From NCBI RefSeq assembly GCF_003049645.1, contig NZ_PYWK01000008.1, forward strand, positions 1 through 51,883: 51,883 bases of DNA. Direction: 5' to 3'. The first letter of the stretch is position 1; each line of letters starts with the position of its first letter. The position numbers and the translations under genes are program-made. Below are positions 31,608 to 40,351 of the stretch, piece after piece. The DNA comes from Metasolibacillus fluoroglycofenilyticus. GTDB lineage: Bacteria; Bacillota; Bacilli; Bacillales_A; Planococcaceae. The notes beneath the pieces were generated by a model, which worked only from the letters and a program-made list of their open reading frames with translations, searched no databases and was not told where the DNA came from.

Positions 31608-32795
31608 TTATTTGATATTGCCGTAGTAGGCATCCTCATAAATCTTTTTAATGGAATCTTCAGTTAATTTATATGGTGTATTATCTAATAAACGGTGAAT
31701 TTGACTTGCAGCTGTCGCCATCATCTCTAAATCTTCAAATTTAACATTCAATTCTTTTAATGTAGATGGCAAATTTAAGTCTTCAAGTAACTTAAATAAA
31801 TATGCTACAAAATGCTCAACAACATTGCTAGAATTGATGTCTTTCTCGTATAAATCCATAATCTTCATCACTTCTAATAATTCTTCTGTGTTGGCTTTCC
31901 CTATCATTTTAAATACATAGGGCAGTAGTAAAGCATTGGCCACACCATGCTCGATATGGTAATAGCCCCCTAATGGATAAGCTAAGGCATGAATTGCTCC
32001 TACACCTGCATTTGCTAAGGAAACGCCACCTAATAAACTAACCCAGCTCATATTTTCTCGAGCAATTTTATTTTCCCCGTCATGTACAGCCTTCTTAATG
32101 TTTTTAGGGAACAATGCCATTGCTTTTTCGGCATATATTTTTGTTAACATAGTTGCTCTTTTCGCTAAGTATGATTCGATTGCATGTGTAAATGCATCTA
32201 CGCCAGAAGCTGCTGTGACTCTTGGCGGGCAAGTAAGCGTTAAATTGGGATCAATAATTGCAATGTCTGGAAGTAAAACATCACTAATAATACCGCGTTT
32301 AACTTGTTGTACCTCATCACCAAAAATTGCATTCATTGTTACTTCTGAACCTGTTCCTGAAGTTGTAGGAATTAAAATGGATTTGACAGCTCTTGCTTCG
32401 ATTATTTTTTCACTGCTTAAATAAGGTTGAATATCTTCCTTATCAGCTAGTGCAGCAGTAATTTTCGCTACATCTAAAGAGCTACCACCACCAATTCCGA
32501 TAACCGCTTCAATGCCTTTATTTTTTATGCTATCGTATACTGCATTCACTAATTCGAATGTTGGCTCACCTACAATATCAGTAAATGTTGTGATTTGTAG
32601 AGATTCATCAGCAATCAATGATACAAGCTGGCTAACAAGACCTGTTTTTTCAATCCCTTTATCACTAATAATTAAGACTTTGCTAACATTTAATTCATTT
32701 AACAAACCTTTCACAGATTGAAGTGAATCATAACCGAATCTAATACATTTCGGGCTTTTGAAATCTTTCACTTCTACAGAAAATCCATTATTCAT
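31608..32795 (-). CDS. iron-containing alcohol dehydrogenase
   Basis: 395 aa, group III (Fe-ADH) family. NAD-binding GIGGGSSLDVAK (about 96-107), STGSGTEV-like PTTSGTGSEVT (about 142-152), metal ligands in GVDAFTHAIESYLAK (about 198-212) and HALAYPLGGYYHIEHGVANALLLP (about 268-291). Oxidises a primary or secondary alcohol of the incoming substrate, or reduces an aldehyde. It has its own upstream LacI-type operator, so it may start a second transcript within the operon. Confidence 0.93.
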   Translation of the reverse strand: MNNGFSVEVKDFKSPKCIRFGYDSLQSVKGLLNELNVSKVLIISDKGIEKTGLVSQLVSLIADESLQITTFTDIVGEPTFELVNAVYDSIKNKGIEAVIGIGGGSSLDVAKITAALADKEDIQPYLSSEKIIEARAVKSILIPTTSGTGSEVTMNAIFGDEVQQVKRGIISDVLLPDIAIIDPNLTLTCPPRVTAASGVDAFTHAIESYLAKRATMLTKIYAEKAMALFPKNIKKAVHDGENKIARENMSWVSLLGGVSLANAGVGAIHALAYPLGGYYHIEHGVANALLLPYVFKMIGKANTEELLEVMKIMDLYEKDINSSNVVEHFVAYLFKLLEDLNLPSTLKELNVKFEDLEMMATAASQIHRLLDNTPYKLTEDSIKKIYEDAYYGNIK

Positions 32796-32809
32796 TGTTA
32801 AAATCTCCC

Positions 32810-32827
32810 TTTGAATTCGAATTCAAA
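32810..32827. promoter_or_regulatory. LacI-family operator upstream of the alcohol dehydrogenase gene
   Basis: TTTGAATTCGAATTCAAA, an 18-bp perfect palindrome with central CG, just upstream of the GGGAG ribosome site of the iron alcohol dehydrogenase gene and after the SDR stop. Its 14-bp core TGAATTCGAATTCA recurs upstream of lacI. Confidence 0.8.
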
Positions 32828-32829
32828 AT

Positions 32830-33594
32830 TTACCAAACTGTCCAGCCACCATCCACTAATAATGTGTGACCTGTTATCATATCCGAACTCTTTGTACTTA
32901 ATAATAAAACTGCCCCCAAAATATCTTCACTTGTTGCTAATCTTCCTAAAGGTATTCTGTCTAAAACATTTTGCTTAAAGGTAGGTTCTTGGAACATCTT
33001 TTCCGTAAAGTTTGTTGCAATAAAAGTAGGAGCAATACCATTAACATTAATTTTATATTCTGCCCATTCAATGGCTAGGGCTTTTGTTAATTGGTTTAGA
33101 GCTCCTTTACTTGCAGAATATGCACTACGTTTATAGTATCCAACAAACCCCATTTGAGAAGACATGTTAATAATTTTCCCATAGTTATTCAGCTTCATGT
33201 ATTTTCCTACAGTTTTACATAGGAAGGCAACGCTCGTTACATTCAGCCTCATAATCTTTTCCCAATTTTCTACTGTTACATCTTCAATAGCCTCTGGAAT
33301 ATTAATACCTGCGTTGTTGATTAAAACATCAATTCTTTTACATTCTGAATAAATATCAGAAACTAAACCTTCAATTTGATGAACATTTTCTAAATCGAAA
33401 GGCTTTATTGTTACCTTTCCATTTTTCTTGTTTATTTCATCTTCCACTAATTTCAATTTGGCTTCATTGCGTGCAATCAACACAACATGAGCCCCTTGCT
33501 CTGATAAAAATAATGCTATTTCTTTTCCAATTCCTTCACTTGCTCCAGTGACAATGACAACTTTATCGTTAATATCAAATAATTTATTTAACAT
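32830..33594 (-). CDS. short-chain dehydrogenase/reductase (SDR)
   Basis: 254 aa, classical SDR. Cofactor motif TGASEGIGKE (about 17-26), NNAG in VLINNAGINIP (about 91-101), catalytic Ser in MSSQMGFVGYYKRSAYSASKGALN with YxxxK (Tyr about 157), and C-terminal TGHTLLVDGGWTVW. Similar to gluconate 5-dehydrogenase and other polyol dehydrogenases. Placed directly after lacI (the lacI stop overlaps its ribosome site) as the first enzyme of the operon. Confidence 0.92.
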   Translation of the reverse strand: MLNKLFDINDKVVIVTGASEGIGKEIALFLSEQGAHVVLIARNEAKLKLVEDEINKKNGKVTIKPFDLENVHQIEGLVSDIYSECKRIDVLINNAGINIPEAIEDVTVENWEKIMRLNVTSVAFLCKTVGKYMKLNNYGKIINMSSQMGFVGYYKRSAYSASKGALNQLTKALAIEWAEYKINVNGIAPTFIATNFTEKMFQEPTFKQNVLDRIPLGRLATSEDILGAVLLLSTKSSDMITGHTLLVDGGWTVW

Positions 33595-33600
33595 CCTCTA

Positions 33601-34620
33601 TTATCCTTTTGTACTTTTAGTTGTTCCACGTACAATAAGTTTTGGCTCTAATACAATTTGAACAGGGGAACTCGATTCTCCACTTATTAATGCCAACAAA
33701 TTAGTAAGTGCTAATTTACTCATTTCTTCTTTTCGTTGAGAAATTGTTGTTAATTTTACATATGGATTCCCAGCTATGTTGATATCATCAAACCCCATTA
33801 TAGAAATTTCTTCAGGTACTTTTTTATTACAACGAGAAATCGCTTCCAATACTTCTAATGCGATGCTATCTGTCGAAGCAAAGATAGCTGTCACATTTGG
33901 ATTTGTCTGTAATAAATTCATGGAAAAGTCTAATGCACTATTATGATTATTCGCTTCAAAAACTAATTCTTCATTATAAGCAATACCATTATCTTGTAAT
34001 GCTTGTTTGTACCCTAAAAATCGATCATTAAATGTTGAGTACTCTTGATAACCAGTTATAGTTATATAAGCAATGTTTTTATGTCCATTTTCAATCAAAT
34101 ATTGCATTGCTATTTTCGAACCTTTTAAATCATCAACTATTACATAATTCGCTTGCTCTAAGTTATCCATAGACCTATTAAAAAACAGAATTGGGATTGT
34201 ACTATCAACTATATTGACTGTTAGTTCTTCTCGTCGCTTCACAGTTGCAACAATGACACCATCTACCCTACGATTTAATAATTTACTTAGTACCTCTGAA
34301 AGCGATTCGTTTTTGGAATCCCCATCCATCATAATTACATCATAATTCAATTTACTGGCTTCATTTAGAATCACCTGCGCCGTTTCAGCATAGAATGGAT
34401 TCGCTAAATTCCCAACAATCAAGCCAATTGTATTCGTTTTTTTCTTCACTAAACTCCTAGCAATCTCATCAGGCTTAAAACCTAACTCTTCAATCGCATT
34501 TAATACTTTCATTCTAGTCGCAGGTCGAACATAAGGAAAATCATTAAGCACTCTCGAAACAGTTGTTTGAGACACACCTGCAAGTTTAGCTACGTCATAT
34601 GCATTTGGTCTCTGGCTCAA
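33601..34620 (-). CDS. LacI-family transcriptional regulator of the catabolic operon
   Basis: 339 aa. DNA-binding head YDVAKLAGVSQTTVSRVLND (about 8-27) and hinge EIARSLVKKKTNTIGLIVGN, followed by a periplasmic-binding-protein-like ligand domain (about 60-330), including FASTDSIALEVLEAI and ISIMGFDDINIAGNPYVKLTTISQ. Heads a run of 13 downstream genes on the same strand and is itself preceded by the same palindrome, indicating autoregulation. The inducer is presumably the imported substrate or its first product. Confidence 0.93.
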   Translation of the reverse strand: MSQRPNAYDVAKLAGVSQTTVSRVLNDFPYVRPATRMKVLNAIEELGFKPDEIARSLVKKKTNTIGLIVGNLANPFYAETAQVILNEASKLNYDVIMMDGDSKNESLSEVLSKLLNRRVDGVIVATVKRREELTVNIVDSTIPILFFNRSMDNLEQANYVIVDDLKGSKIAMQYLIENGHKNIAYITITGYQEYSTFNDRFLGYKQALQDNGIAYNEELVFEANNHNSALDFSMNLLQTNPNVTAIFASTDSIALEVLEAISRCNKKVPEEISIMGFDDINIAGNPYVKLTTISQRKEEMSKLALTNLLALISGESSSPVQIVLEPKLIVRGTTKSTKG

Positions 34621-34640
34621 AAAATATCCCCTTTCTTTTT

Positions 34641-34654
34641 TGAATTCGAATTCA
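34641..34654. promoter_or_regulatory. LacI-family operator upstream of lacI
   Basis: TGAATTCGAATTCA, perfect palindrome, 20 bases upstream of the lacI start codon; identical core to 32812-32825. Confidence 0.8.
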
Positions 34655-35142
34655 TAAAATTCTTATCCATACTTTAGCATACCGATAATTAAATTTGCAA
34701 TACCTTTTTGAAATATTTTTTATTTTCTGTCTATTATATTTTCTCTCGTTCACGCAATTAATTTATTCATTAATACCGTTTTCCCATCAACTTTAAAGAT
34801 AAAACATCAAAGTTATTAAAGCTTTTATAAGTTCGTTTTCATTTACAATGTACAGGGAATCTAACTACCCTATTATTTCACTCCGAATATTTGTAATGCA
34901 ATCATACTTTCTTCCGCCATCTTGCTTTTATTTTCTTAATAAGGACTGATAACCTAGCTATTTACCAGCCTTTTGTAATAGTTTATTATACATCTACAAG
35001 CCATAATAATCACATTCTAATAAATTTACCAAAACAATAGTACCTATATATTCTAGTAAAATATTACTTGGTGAATTTCCACTAATCATTTGTTTTTATC
35101 ATAGTACTAAGTCAGTAAAGTATTGGAAAATATCTATACTTA
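34655..35142. other. AT-rich gap between lacI and the SPFH gene
   Basis: Holds the promoter region of lacI at its left end. I see no gene, RNA or convincing hairpin in the rest. Confidence 0.5.
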
Positions 35143-35184
35143 AATGAAATAGCAGTTGACACATATTTCATTCCGAAGGACAAT
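35143..35184 (+). promoter_or_regulatory. promoter with inverted repeat upstream of the SPFH gene
   Basis: TTGACA (35156-35161), 17-bp spacer, GACAAT (35179-35184, a 4/6 match to the -10 consensus). The -35 lies inside the loop of the 9-12-9 inverted repeat AATGAAATA / TATTTCATT (35143-35172), a plausible operator. Confidence 0.5.
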
Positions 35185-35241
35185 AATAAATAGAATATAC
35201 GCCTTTTACAATATTTGAAATAATTGAAAGGATGAATCATT

Positions 35242-36372
35242 ATGGCATTATTTGATCGTATTAAATTTGATGGACTGCGCTCAAGAGATTGGGTTATTTA
35301 CAAATACCCAACGGAAAATATAAAACTGGGTAGTACTTTAATTGTAAATGAAGGACAAGTAGCATTATTTGTAAAGGGAGGACAAGTATGTGACGCTTTT
35401 CCTTCTGGTTCATATGTACTTTCCACAAATAATTTACCAATCATCGGCTCTATTGTGAATTTTGCATATGGTGGAAAAACACCATTTACAGCTGAAATTT
35501 ATTATATTAACTTAGCTAGCAAGCTTGATTTATATTGGGGAACATCTAATCCAATCCAATTGATTGACCCTAAATATTTTGTTAAATTACGAATTCGTGC
35601 ATTTGGTCAAATGGCTCTTCGTATCGATAATTATATGCTATTTTTCTCAGAGCTTATTGGCAGCATGACTTCAGATGAGATTGTGCAATATGAAAAAGTA
35701 CAAGAATATTTCCGAGGCTTATTAATTACACATATAAAAACAGAGCTAGCAAATAAGATTATTCGTGAAAAAATTTCTGCCTTAGAAATCTCAACAGAAT
35801 TAGCAAACCTTTCTCAATCAATGGAAGAAATCGTAAAAGAAAAATTTGAGGGGTATGGCTTCTCACTTTTAAGCTTCCATATAAAATCAATTAATTTCCC
35901 AGATGAAGACTTTGAGGAGATTAATAAAATTTTAACAGCTCGCGCTAAATTTGAGATTATGGGCGATGACCGCTATACAACACAGCGAAGCTTTGATGTT
36001 TATGAAGGTGCGGCAAATAATCAAAATAACGTGACAAGCTCGGTGCTATTAAGTAATTTTGGCTTAAATACAGCCTCTGAAATTATTACGAGCATGCAGC
36101 AACAACTTCCACCGTTAAAAAGCATAGACAAGCATTCCGTTTGCCCTTCATGTAATGAAAAGGTTAAGCCGAATAGCAAATTTTGTAATTCATGCGGAGC
36201 TAATATGGAGAAAAAGGTATTTGCTTGCCCTTCATGTAACTTTGAAAATAATGAAAATGCAAACTTTTGTGGCAACTGTGGTAAGAGCTTTAAAAAATCT
36301 ACTTGTTCCTGTGGGACAATACTCGATTTCGATGCCCGCTTCTGTCATAATTGCGGCGAAAAAGCAAACTAA
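35242..36372 (+). CDS. SPFH-domain protein with C-terminal zinc ribbons
   Basis: 376 aa. The N-terminal two thirds (about 15-260) form an SPFH/band-7-like domain of the YdjI ('virion core protein') group: VNEGQVALFVKGGQVCDAFPSGSYVLSTNNLPIIG, then LRIRAFGQMALRI and ISTELANLSQSMEEIVKEKFEGYGFSLLSFHIKSINFP. The C-terminus has three zinc ribbons with paired cysteines (about 297-374: CPSC...CNSCG, CPSC...CGNCG, CSC...CHNCG). In B. subtilis YdjI is a soluble partner recruited to membranes with YdjFGH. Followed 68 bases later by a zinc-ribbon TM2 protein, probably functionally linked. Confidence 0.85.
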   Translation: MALFDRIKFDGLRSRDWVIYKYPTENIKLGSTLIVNEGQVALFVKGGQVCDAFPSGSYVLSTNNLPIIGSIVNFAYGGKTPFTAEIYYINLASKLDLYWGTSNPIQLIDPKYFVKLRIRAFGQMALRIDNYMLFFSELIGSMTSDEIVQYEKVQEYFRGLLITHIKTELANKIIREKISALEISTELANLSQSMEEIVKEKFEGYGFSLLSFHIKSINFPDEDFEEINKILTARAKFEIMGDDRYTTQRSFDVYEGAANNQNNVTSSVLLSNFGLNTASEIITSMQQQLPPLKSIDKHSVCPSCNEKVKPNSKFCNSCGANMEKKVFACPSCNFENNENANFCGNCGKSFKKSTCSCGTILDFDARFCHNCGEKAN

Positions 36373-36440
36373 CTTATTCGTAATAAAGCAATAACATAAC
36401 TTTTACATTATAATCGTGTAATTTTAGGAGGTTTCTATAA

Positions 36441-36842
36441 ATGAGTAATTTAAAATGTTCTCAATGTGGTGCACCTGTTGAAGAAAATACAGCACATTGC
36501 AAATATTGTGGTGGGAAATTAGACCTTCTCCCTCAAACAACAGCACAAGCTCAACCTGCTTTTCAACAGCAGGCTTACCAAGCACCTGTAAATACTAGTC
36601 TTGCTCCTGGTATAGACCCTTCATGGCCAATTAAATCAAAACTGCTTGCTGCTGTACTCGCTATCTTATTTGGCTCACTAGGTATCCATAAGTTTTATTT
36701 AGGGCGTCCTGGAATGGGATTTCTTTATTTAATCTTCTGTTGGACTTATATTCCAGGCTTTATCGGCTTCATCGAAGGAATTATTTACTTAGTACAAAAA
36801 GAACATAATTTCCAAGTGAAAAATCGTGTTCGCATTAGTTAA
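36441..36842 (+). CDS. zinc-ribbon and TM2-domain membrane protein
   Basis: 133 aa. N-terminal ribbon CSQCGAPVEENTAHCKYCGG (Cys 6, 9, 20, 23), a Gln/Ala/Pro-rich linker (about 33-55), then a TM2 domain: KSKLLAAVLAILFGSLGIHKFYLGRPGMGFLYL and the second helix to about residue 118, with the family's G-H-FYLG and a charged end. TM2 proteins are two-helix membrane proteins of mostly unknown role. Preceded by AGGAGG. Its shared ribbon type with the preceding SPFH protein suggests they act together at the membrane. Confidence 0.88.
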   Translation: MSNLKCSQCGAPVEENTAHCKYCGGKLDLLPQTTAQAQPAFQQQAYQAPVNTSLAPGIDPSWPIKSKLLAAVLAILFGSLGIHKFYLGRPGMGFLYLIFCWTYIPGFIGFIEGIIYLVQKEHNFQVKNRVRIS

Positions 36843-36852
36843 TACAATAAAT

Positions 36853-36899
36853 AAGTGTCTGAAAACGTGCCCACGCACTGCTTTTCAGACACTTTTTTC
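36853..36899 (+). terminator. terminator of the SPFH-TM2 pair
   Basis: AAGTGTCTGAAAA pairs exactly with TTTTCAGACACTT (36853-36865 / 36882-36894), then TTTT. Confidence 0.9.
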
Positions 36900-37085
36900 T
36901 TATTAAAGTTTGAAAGAGGTGTACAATTTTTGAAAGATTGCAAATAGAGCGGAACTACAATCAGTGGGCTTTTACGGTCAGTTGATTTCCCATTTATCCT
37001 TAGTGTATTTTCACTTAAGTTTTGAAGTGGGCTTCTTACTGCTCGTTAATGTGGGATAAGTTTGATGAAATAGATAATGAATATC

Positions 37086-37132
37086 AAAGAAAAGAGCGTG
37101 TTTTAGAAAAAAGGATTTACCAAAACGCGCTC
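37086..37132 (-). terminator. terminator of the S51 peptidase gene
   Basis: Minus strand GAGCGCGTTTT pairs with AAAACACGCTC, followed by TTTTCTTT. The stretch 36900-37085 between the two terminators shows no gene. Confidence 0.75.
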
Positions 37133-37159
37133 TAAATATTTTTAGTTAGCTCATAATGA

Positions 37160-37816
37160 CTAAAGCGTCTCACCCAATTTCTGAATCTGTGAGTGGGAAA
37201 TTAAATAGACATTGCCTAAAATATCGATTTTGTCTCCCTTTACACGTACAGCGCAATCTTTGTTCGAAGCATAAACATTCATTTCTTTCGATAAGGGAGA
37301 TAGCTCATCTTGAACAAGCGCAATATTATTTTCAAGGTCAAAATGAGACAGGACGGAAAAATTGCTAAGGCCAATTCCATCGTAAACAGAGCTTATTTCA
37401 ACTTTATAACCAAAGTTTTTCGAGCATAACCATTTAGCGGACATATTGATTGCACCAGCGCTTGCTCCCATTACAACGGCTCTGCTTTCTTTAATCAAGC
37501 CTGACAATTCATATTCCATCAAAAACTCATTTTGTTTAAGAGTATTTCCACCTAACAAGAAAATGACTGAAGCATTTTGAATTAAGGTTTGGGCATCTTC
37601 CTTCTGTACGCGATAATTAATTATATGGTATTCATCAAATATAATGCCTGCCTGCTCAAGCCACGTGCGTTCAATCGCACCGTCATCTTCATAAAACAAT
37701 GGATTGGAGCTAATCATAGCAAGCGATTTTCTGTCAGTAATATCCTCCTGTAACACCTTGCTTAAATTCTCTGGAAAAAAATTATTAAACCAGCCTAAAT
37801 AATAGTGAGTTTTCAT
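37160..37816 (-). CDS. peptidase S51-like (dipeptidase E family) protein
   Basis: 218 aa. Class-I-glutamine-amidotransferase-like fold with nucleophile elbow VVMGASAGAINMS (Ser about 119) after FLLGGNTLKQ (about 86-95). A His follows in VLSHFDLENN (about 158). This is the Ser-His-Glu layout of PepE-type enzymes, which cleave Asp-X dipeptides, and of related uncharacterised YgaJ-like proteins. Monocistronic with its own terminator. The substrate is not certain. Confidence 0.85.
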   Translation of the reverse strand: MKTHYYLGWFNNFFPENLSKVLQEDITDRKSLAMISSNPLFYEDDGAIERTWLEQAGIIFDEYHIINYRVQKEDAQTLIQNASVIFLLGGNTLKQNEFLMEYELSGLIKESRAVVMGASAGAINMSAKWLCSKNFGYKVEISSVYDGIGLSNFSVLSHFDLENNIALVQDELSPLSKEMNVYASNKDCAVRVKGDKIDILGNVYLISHSQIQKLGETL

Positions 37817-37988
37817 AAATACCCCCGCAGCAAAGTGTAAGTAGCATTACTTCTTCTATTTTATTGTCACCAGCATGATACCGTAAAAATAACCTCTTTA
37901 GTTATCTAATGTAATGTATTGTGTAACATTACTATCGGGCTTTTTCAAATCTACAGTTATAAATACTGATTTTATAGCCTTTTTGATA

Positions 37989-39275
37989 TTATTTTTCTGG
38001 CACTGCAATTACTGCTTTCCCCCCCATATAAGGTACTAGCACTTCAGGAACTTTTACGCTGCCGTCCGCTTGCTGATAGTTTTCTAAAATTGCAGCGACT
38101 GTACGTCCAATCGCTAAGCCTGAACCATTTAATGTATGCACGTATTCTGGCTTTGCTCCTTGCTCACGACGGAAACGGATGTTGGCACGACGCGCTTGGA
38201 AATCTTCAAAATTTGAAATAGAAGAAATTTCACGATACATATCTTGCGTTGGGAACCATACTTCTAAGTCATATTTTTTTGCTGCTGTAAAGCCTAAGTC
38301 AGATGTGTTCATTAATAGTTTGCGATATGGTAGCTCTAATAATTGCAATACCTTTTCAGCATGACCTGTTAATAGTTCCAATTGCTCGTAAGATTCCTCT
38401 GGTTTTACAAAACGCACAAGCTCTACTTTGTTGAATTGGTGCTGACGAATAAGCCCGCGCGTATCGCGACCAGCTGAACCTGCCTCAGAACGGAAGCAAG
38501 CACTATATGCTGCAAAGCCTTTTGGTAGCATTTCTCCATCTAAAATTTCATCGCGATAGAAGTTTGTTACAGGTACTTCTGCGGTTGGTGCTAAGAAATA
38601 ATCTAACTCCTCTAGCTTAAAGACATCCTCTGCGAATTTTGGTAATTGCCCTGTACCTGTTAACGCATCACGATTAATAATAACTGGAGGCATCATTTCC
38701 TCATAGCCATGCTCTTCGGCATGTAAATCCATCATAAAGCTCATTAATGCACGCTCTAAACGTGCGCCTAAACCGCGGTAAAATAAGAAGCGGCTGCCTG
38801 TTACTTTACCCGCGCGCTCGAAATCAACAACACGTAAGTCTGTCGCTACATCCCAATGTGGCTTTGGTTCAAAATCGAACGCTGTCTTTTCGCCCCATGT
38901 ATACACTTCCACATTGTCATCCTCTGTTTCACCCACAGGCACAGATGGATGTGGAATGTTTGGCAAACGCATCATCATATCTTCAAATTTTTCTTCTACT
39001 GCACGTAATGTTTCATCAAGCGTTTTGATTTCTTCCCCTACCTCACGCATACGTGCAATGACATCGTCTGCGTTTTCTTTATTACGCTTCATCATTGAAA
39101 TTTGCTCAGATACTTTATTACGCTCTGCCTTTAATACCTCTGTTTTGGCAATTAAATCACGACGCTCTGCATCCAATGCTTCAAATTGGTCAAAAGTTCC
39201 TAAATCCTCATTGCGTGTAAGCAACACTTTTTTTACTTCTTCATAATTTTCCCGAATACGTTTAATATCTAACAT
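37989..39275 (-). CDS. serS: seryl-tRNA synthetase
   Basis: 428 aa from ATG 39275 (GGAGGAAG just upstream; the longer frame runs into the T-box terminator). The N-terminal antiparallel coiled-coil arm (about 25-105) contacts the long variable arm of tRNA-Ser. The class II catalytic core has motif 2 [22 protein letters not shown] (about 265-286) and motif 3 [19 protein letters not shown] (about 382-400). Charges tRNA-Ser and tRNA-Sec. It is regulated by the T-box upstream. Confidence 0.98.
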   Translation of the reverse strand: MLDIKRIRENYEEVKKVLLTRNEDLGTFDQFEALDAERRDLIAKTEVLKAERNKVSEQISMMKRNKENADDVIARMREVGEEIKTLDETLRAVEEKFEDMMMRLPNIPHPSVPVGETEDDNVEVYTWGEKTAFDFEPKPHWDVATDLRVVDFERAGKVTGSRFLFYRGLGARLERALMSFMMDLHAEEHGYEEMMPPVIINRDALTGTGQLPKFAEDVFKLEELDYFLAPTAEVPVTNFYRDEILDGEMLPKGFAAYSACFRSEAGSAGRDTRGLIRQHQFNKVELVRFVKPEESYEQLELLTGHAEKVLQLLELPYRKLLMNTSDLGFTAAKKYDLEVWFPTQDMYREISSISNFEDFQARRANIRFRREQGAKPEYVHTLNGSGLAIGRTVAAILENYQQADGSVKVPEVLVPYMGGKAVIAVPEK

Positions 39276-39317
39276 ATTTCTTCCTCCATTCTTTAGTACA
39301 CTAATTCGCTGAAACGA

Positions 39318-39548
39318 CAAAAAAGCCCCCATCCCCTAAAAAGGGACGAGAGCTACCCGCGTTGCCACCCTAATTGAATAAACAAATACTGCTTATTCCA
39401 CTTCGTTCATAACGGCTTTAGTCACCGGTCTTTGCCTACTATCATTTTCAGCAAGACAACTCAAGGACGGATTCACAAGTGTTTTTATTAGCTTGCACCA
39501 ACCGCTAACTCTCTATAAAAAAACGTGCTTGTTACTACTTCCTATCAT
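39318..39548 (-). promoter_or_regulatory. T-box riboswitch of serS
   Basis: Minus strand. Contains the T-box AGGGTGGCAACGCGGGTAGCTCTCGTCCCT, whose GTGGCA-type bulge pairs with the acceptor end of uncharged tRNA. A terminator hairpin (GTCCCTTTTTAGGGGAT then GGGGGCTTTTTT, ending at 39318) and an upstream Stem I region with AGAGAGTTAGCGG and GTGAATCCGTCC are also present. The specifier may be TCC (Ser) in GAATCCG, but I did not fold the RNA. Uncharged tRNA-Ser would favour antitermination and serS expression. Confidence 0.9.
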
Positions 39549-39658
39549 CGCATTATCTTATAATTTGCATTCATTGTACTATAGGTTATTTTTTTTCGCA
39601 ACTCGTAACAAGCATTGCTACTTATTTTTACGTATAATGACGGTGAGGTGATTTGCCT

Positions 39659-40351
39659 ATGCAACAAGCAAAAATTATTGTTGTTGATGATGAAAAAGAG
39701 ATTGCTGACTTAATTTCCTTACATTTAGAAAAGGAATTTTATGATGTCATTACATGCTACGATAGCACAAAAGTATTGTCTATATTACAAAATCAAATAA
39801 TTGACCTTATTATATTAGACATTATGATGCCTAATATGGACGGCTATACATTAGCTACACAAATTCGCAAAAATTTCAATATGCCCATCATATTTGTTAG
39901 CGCCAAAACTTCCGATTTTGATAAGGTTCATGGACTTGCACTCGGCGCTGATGATTATATAACAAAACCATTTACGCCAATTGAATTAGCAGCTCGTGTC
40001 AATGCACAGCTTCGACGCTTTAAAACATTAAATACAGCCTTTTCTACTACAGCACCGATACTGCAATATGGTGGATTAATCATTTTGCCAGAGAAGCGTG
40101 AGGTCAAGCTGTATGATGAGGTGCTTGATTTAACCCGTAAGGAATTCGATATTTTATATTTACTTGCCAGCCACCCTAAAAAAATATTTAGCACAGAAAA
40201 TATTTTTGAGGAAGTATGGAATGAGGCGTATTTTGAAGGTGCCAATACAGTGATGGTACATATCCGTAATTTGCGCAAAAAATTAAAAGAGAATAAAAAA
40301 AATCAGTTTATCAAAACTGTGTGGGGAGTAGGTTATACATTTAATGATTAA
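39659..40351 (+). CDS. response regulator, OmpR/VanR type
   Basis: 230 aa from ATG 39659, 9 bases after GAGGTG; a TTG at 39653 is too close. Receiver domain with acidic pair VVDDEKE (about 8-14), phospho-acceptor Asp in LIILDIMMPNMDG (about 54), Thr/Ser in FVSAKT, and Lys in YITKPFTPIEL (about 102). The C-terminal winged helix has LTRKEFDILYLLASHP and the recognition helix ANTVMVHIRNLRKKL. Stop overlaps the kinase start by 8 bases. Similar to VanR; linked with a VanY-type peptidase. Confidence 0.93.
   Translation: MQQAKIIVVDDEKEIADLISLHLEKEFYDVITCYDSTKVLSILQNQIIDLIILDIMMPNMDGYTLATQIRKNFNMPIIFVSAKTSDFDKVHGLALGADDYITKPFTPIELAARVNAQLRRFKTLNTAFSTTAPILQYGGLIILPEKREVKLYDEVLDLTRKEFDILYLLASHPKKIFSTENIFEEVWNEAYFEGANTVMVHIRNLRKKLKENKKNQFIKTVWGVGYTFND

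Noticed and set aside
19923..34620. Dihydroxypropanesulfonate or sulfoquinovose degradation pathway
   Set aside because: The HisD-like enzyme and aldehyde dehydrogenase would fit, but no sulfolactate lyase, sulfoacetaldehyde acetyltransferase, sulfofructose enzyme or sulfonate exporter is present, and the amidase and SnoaL protein are unexplained.
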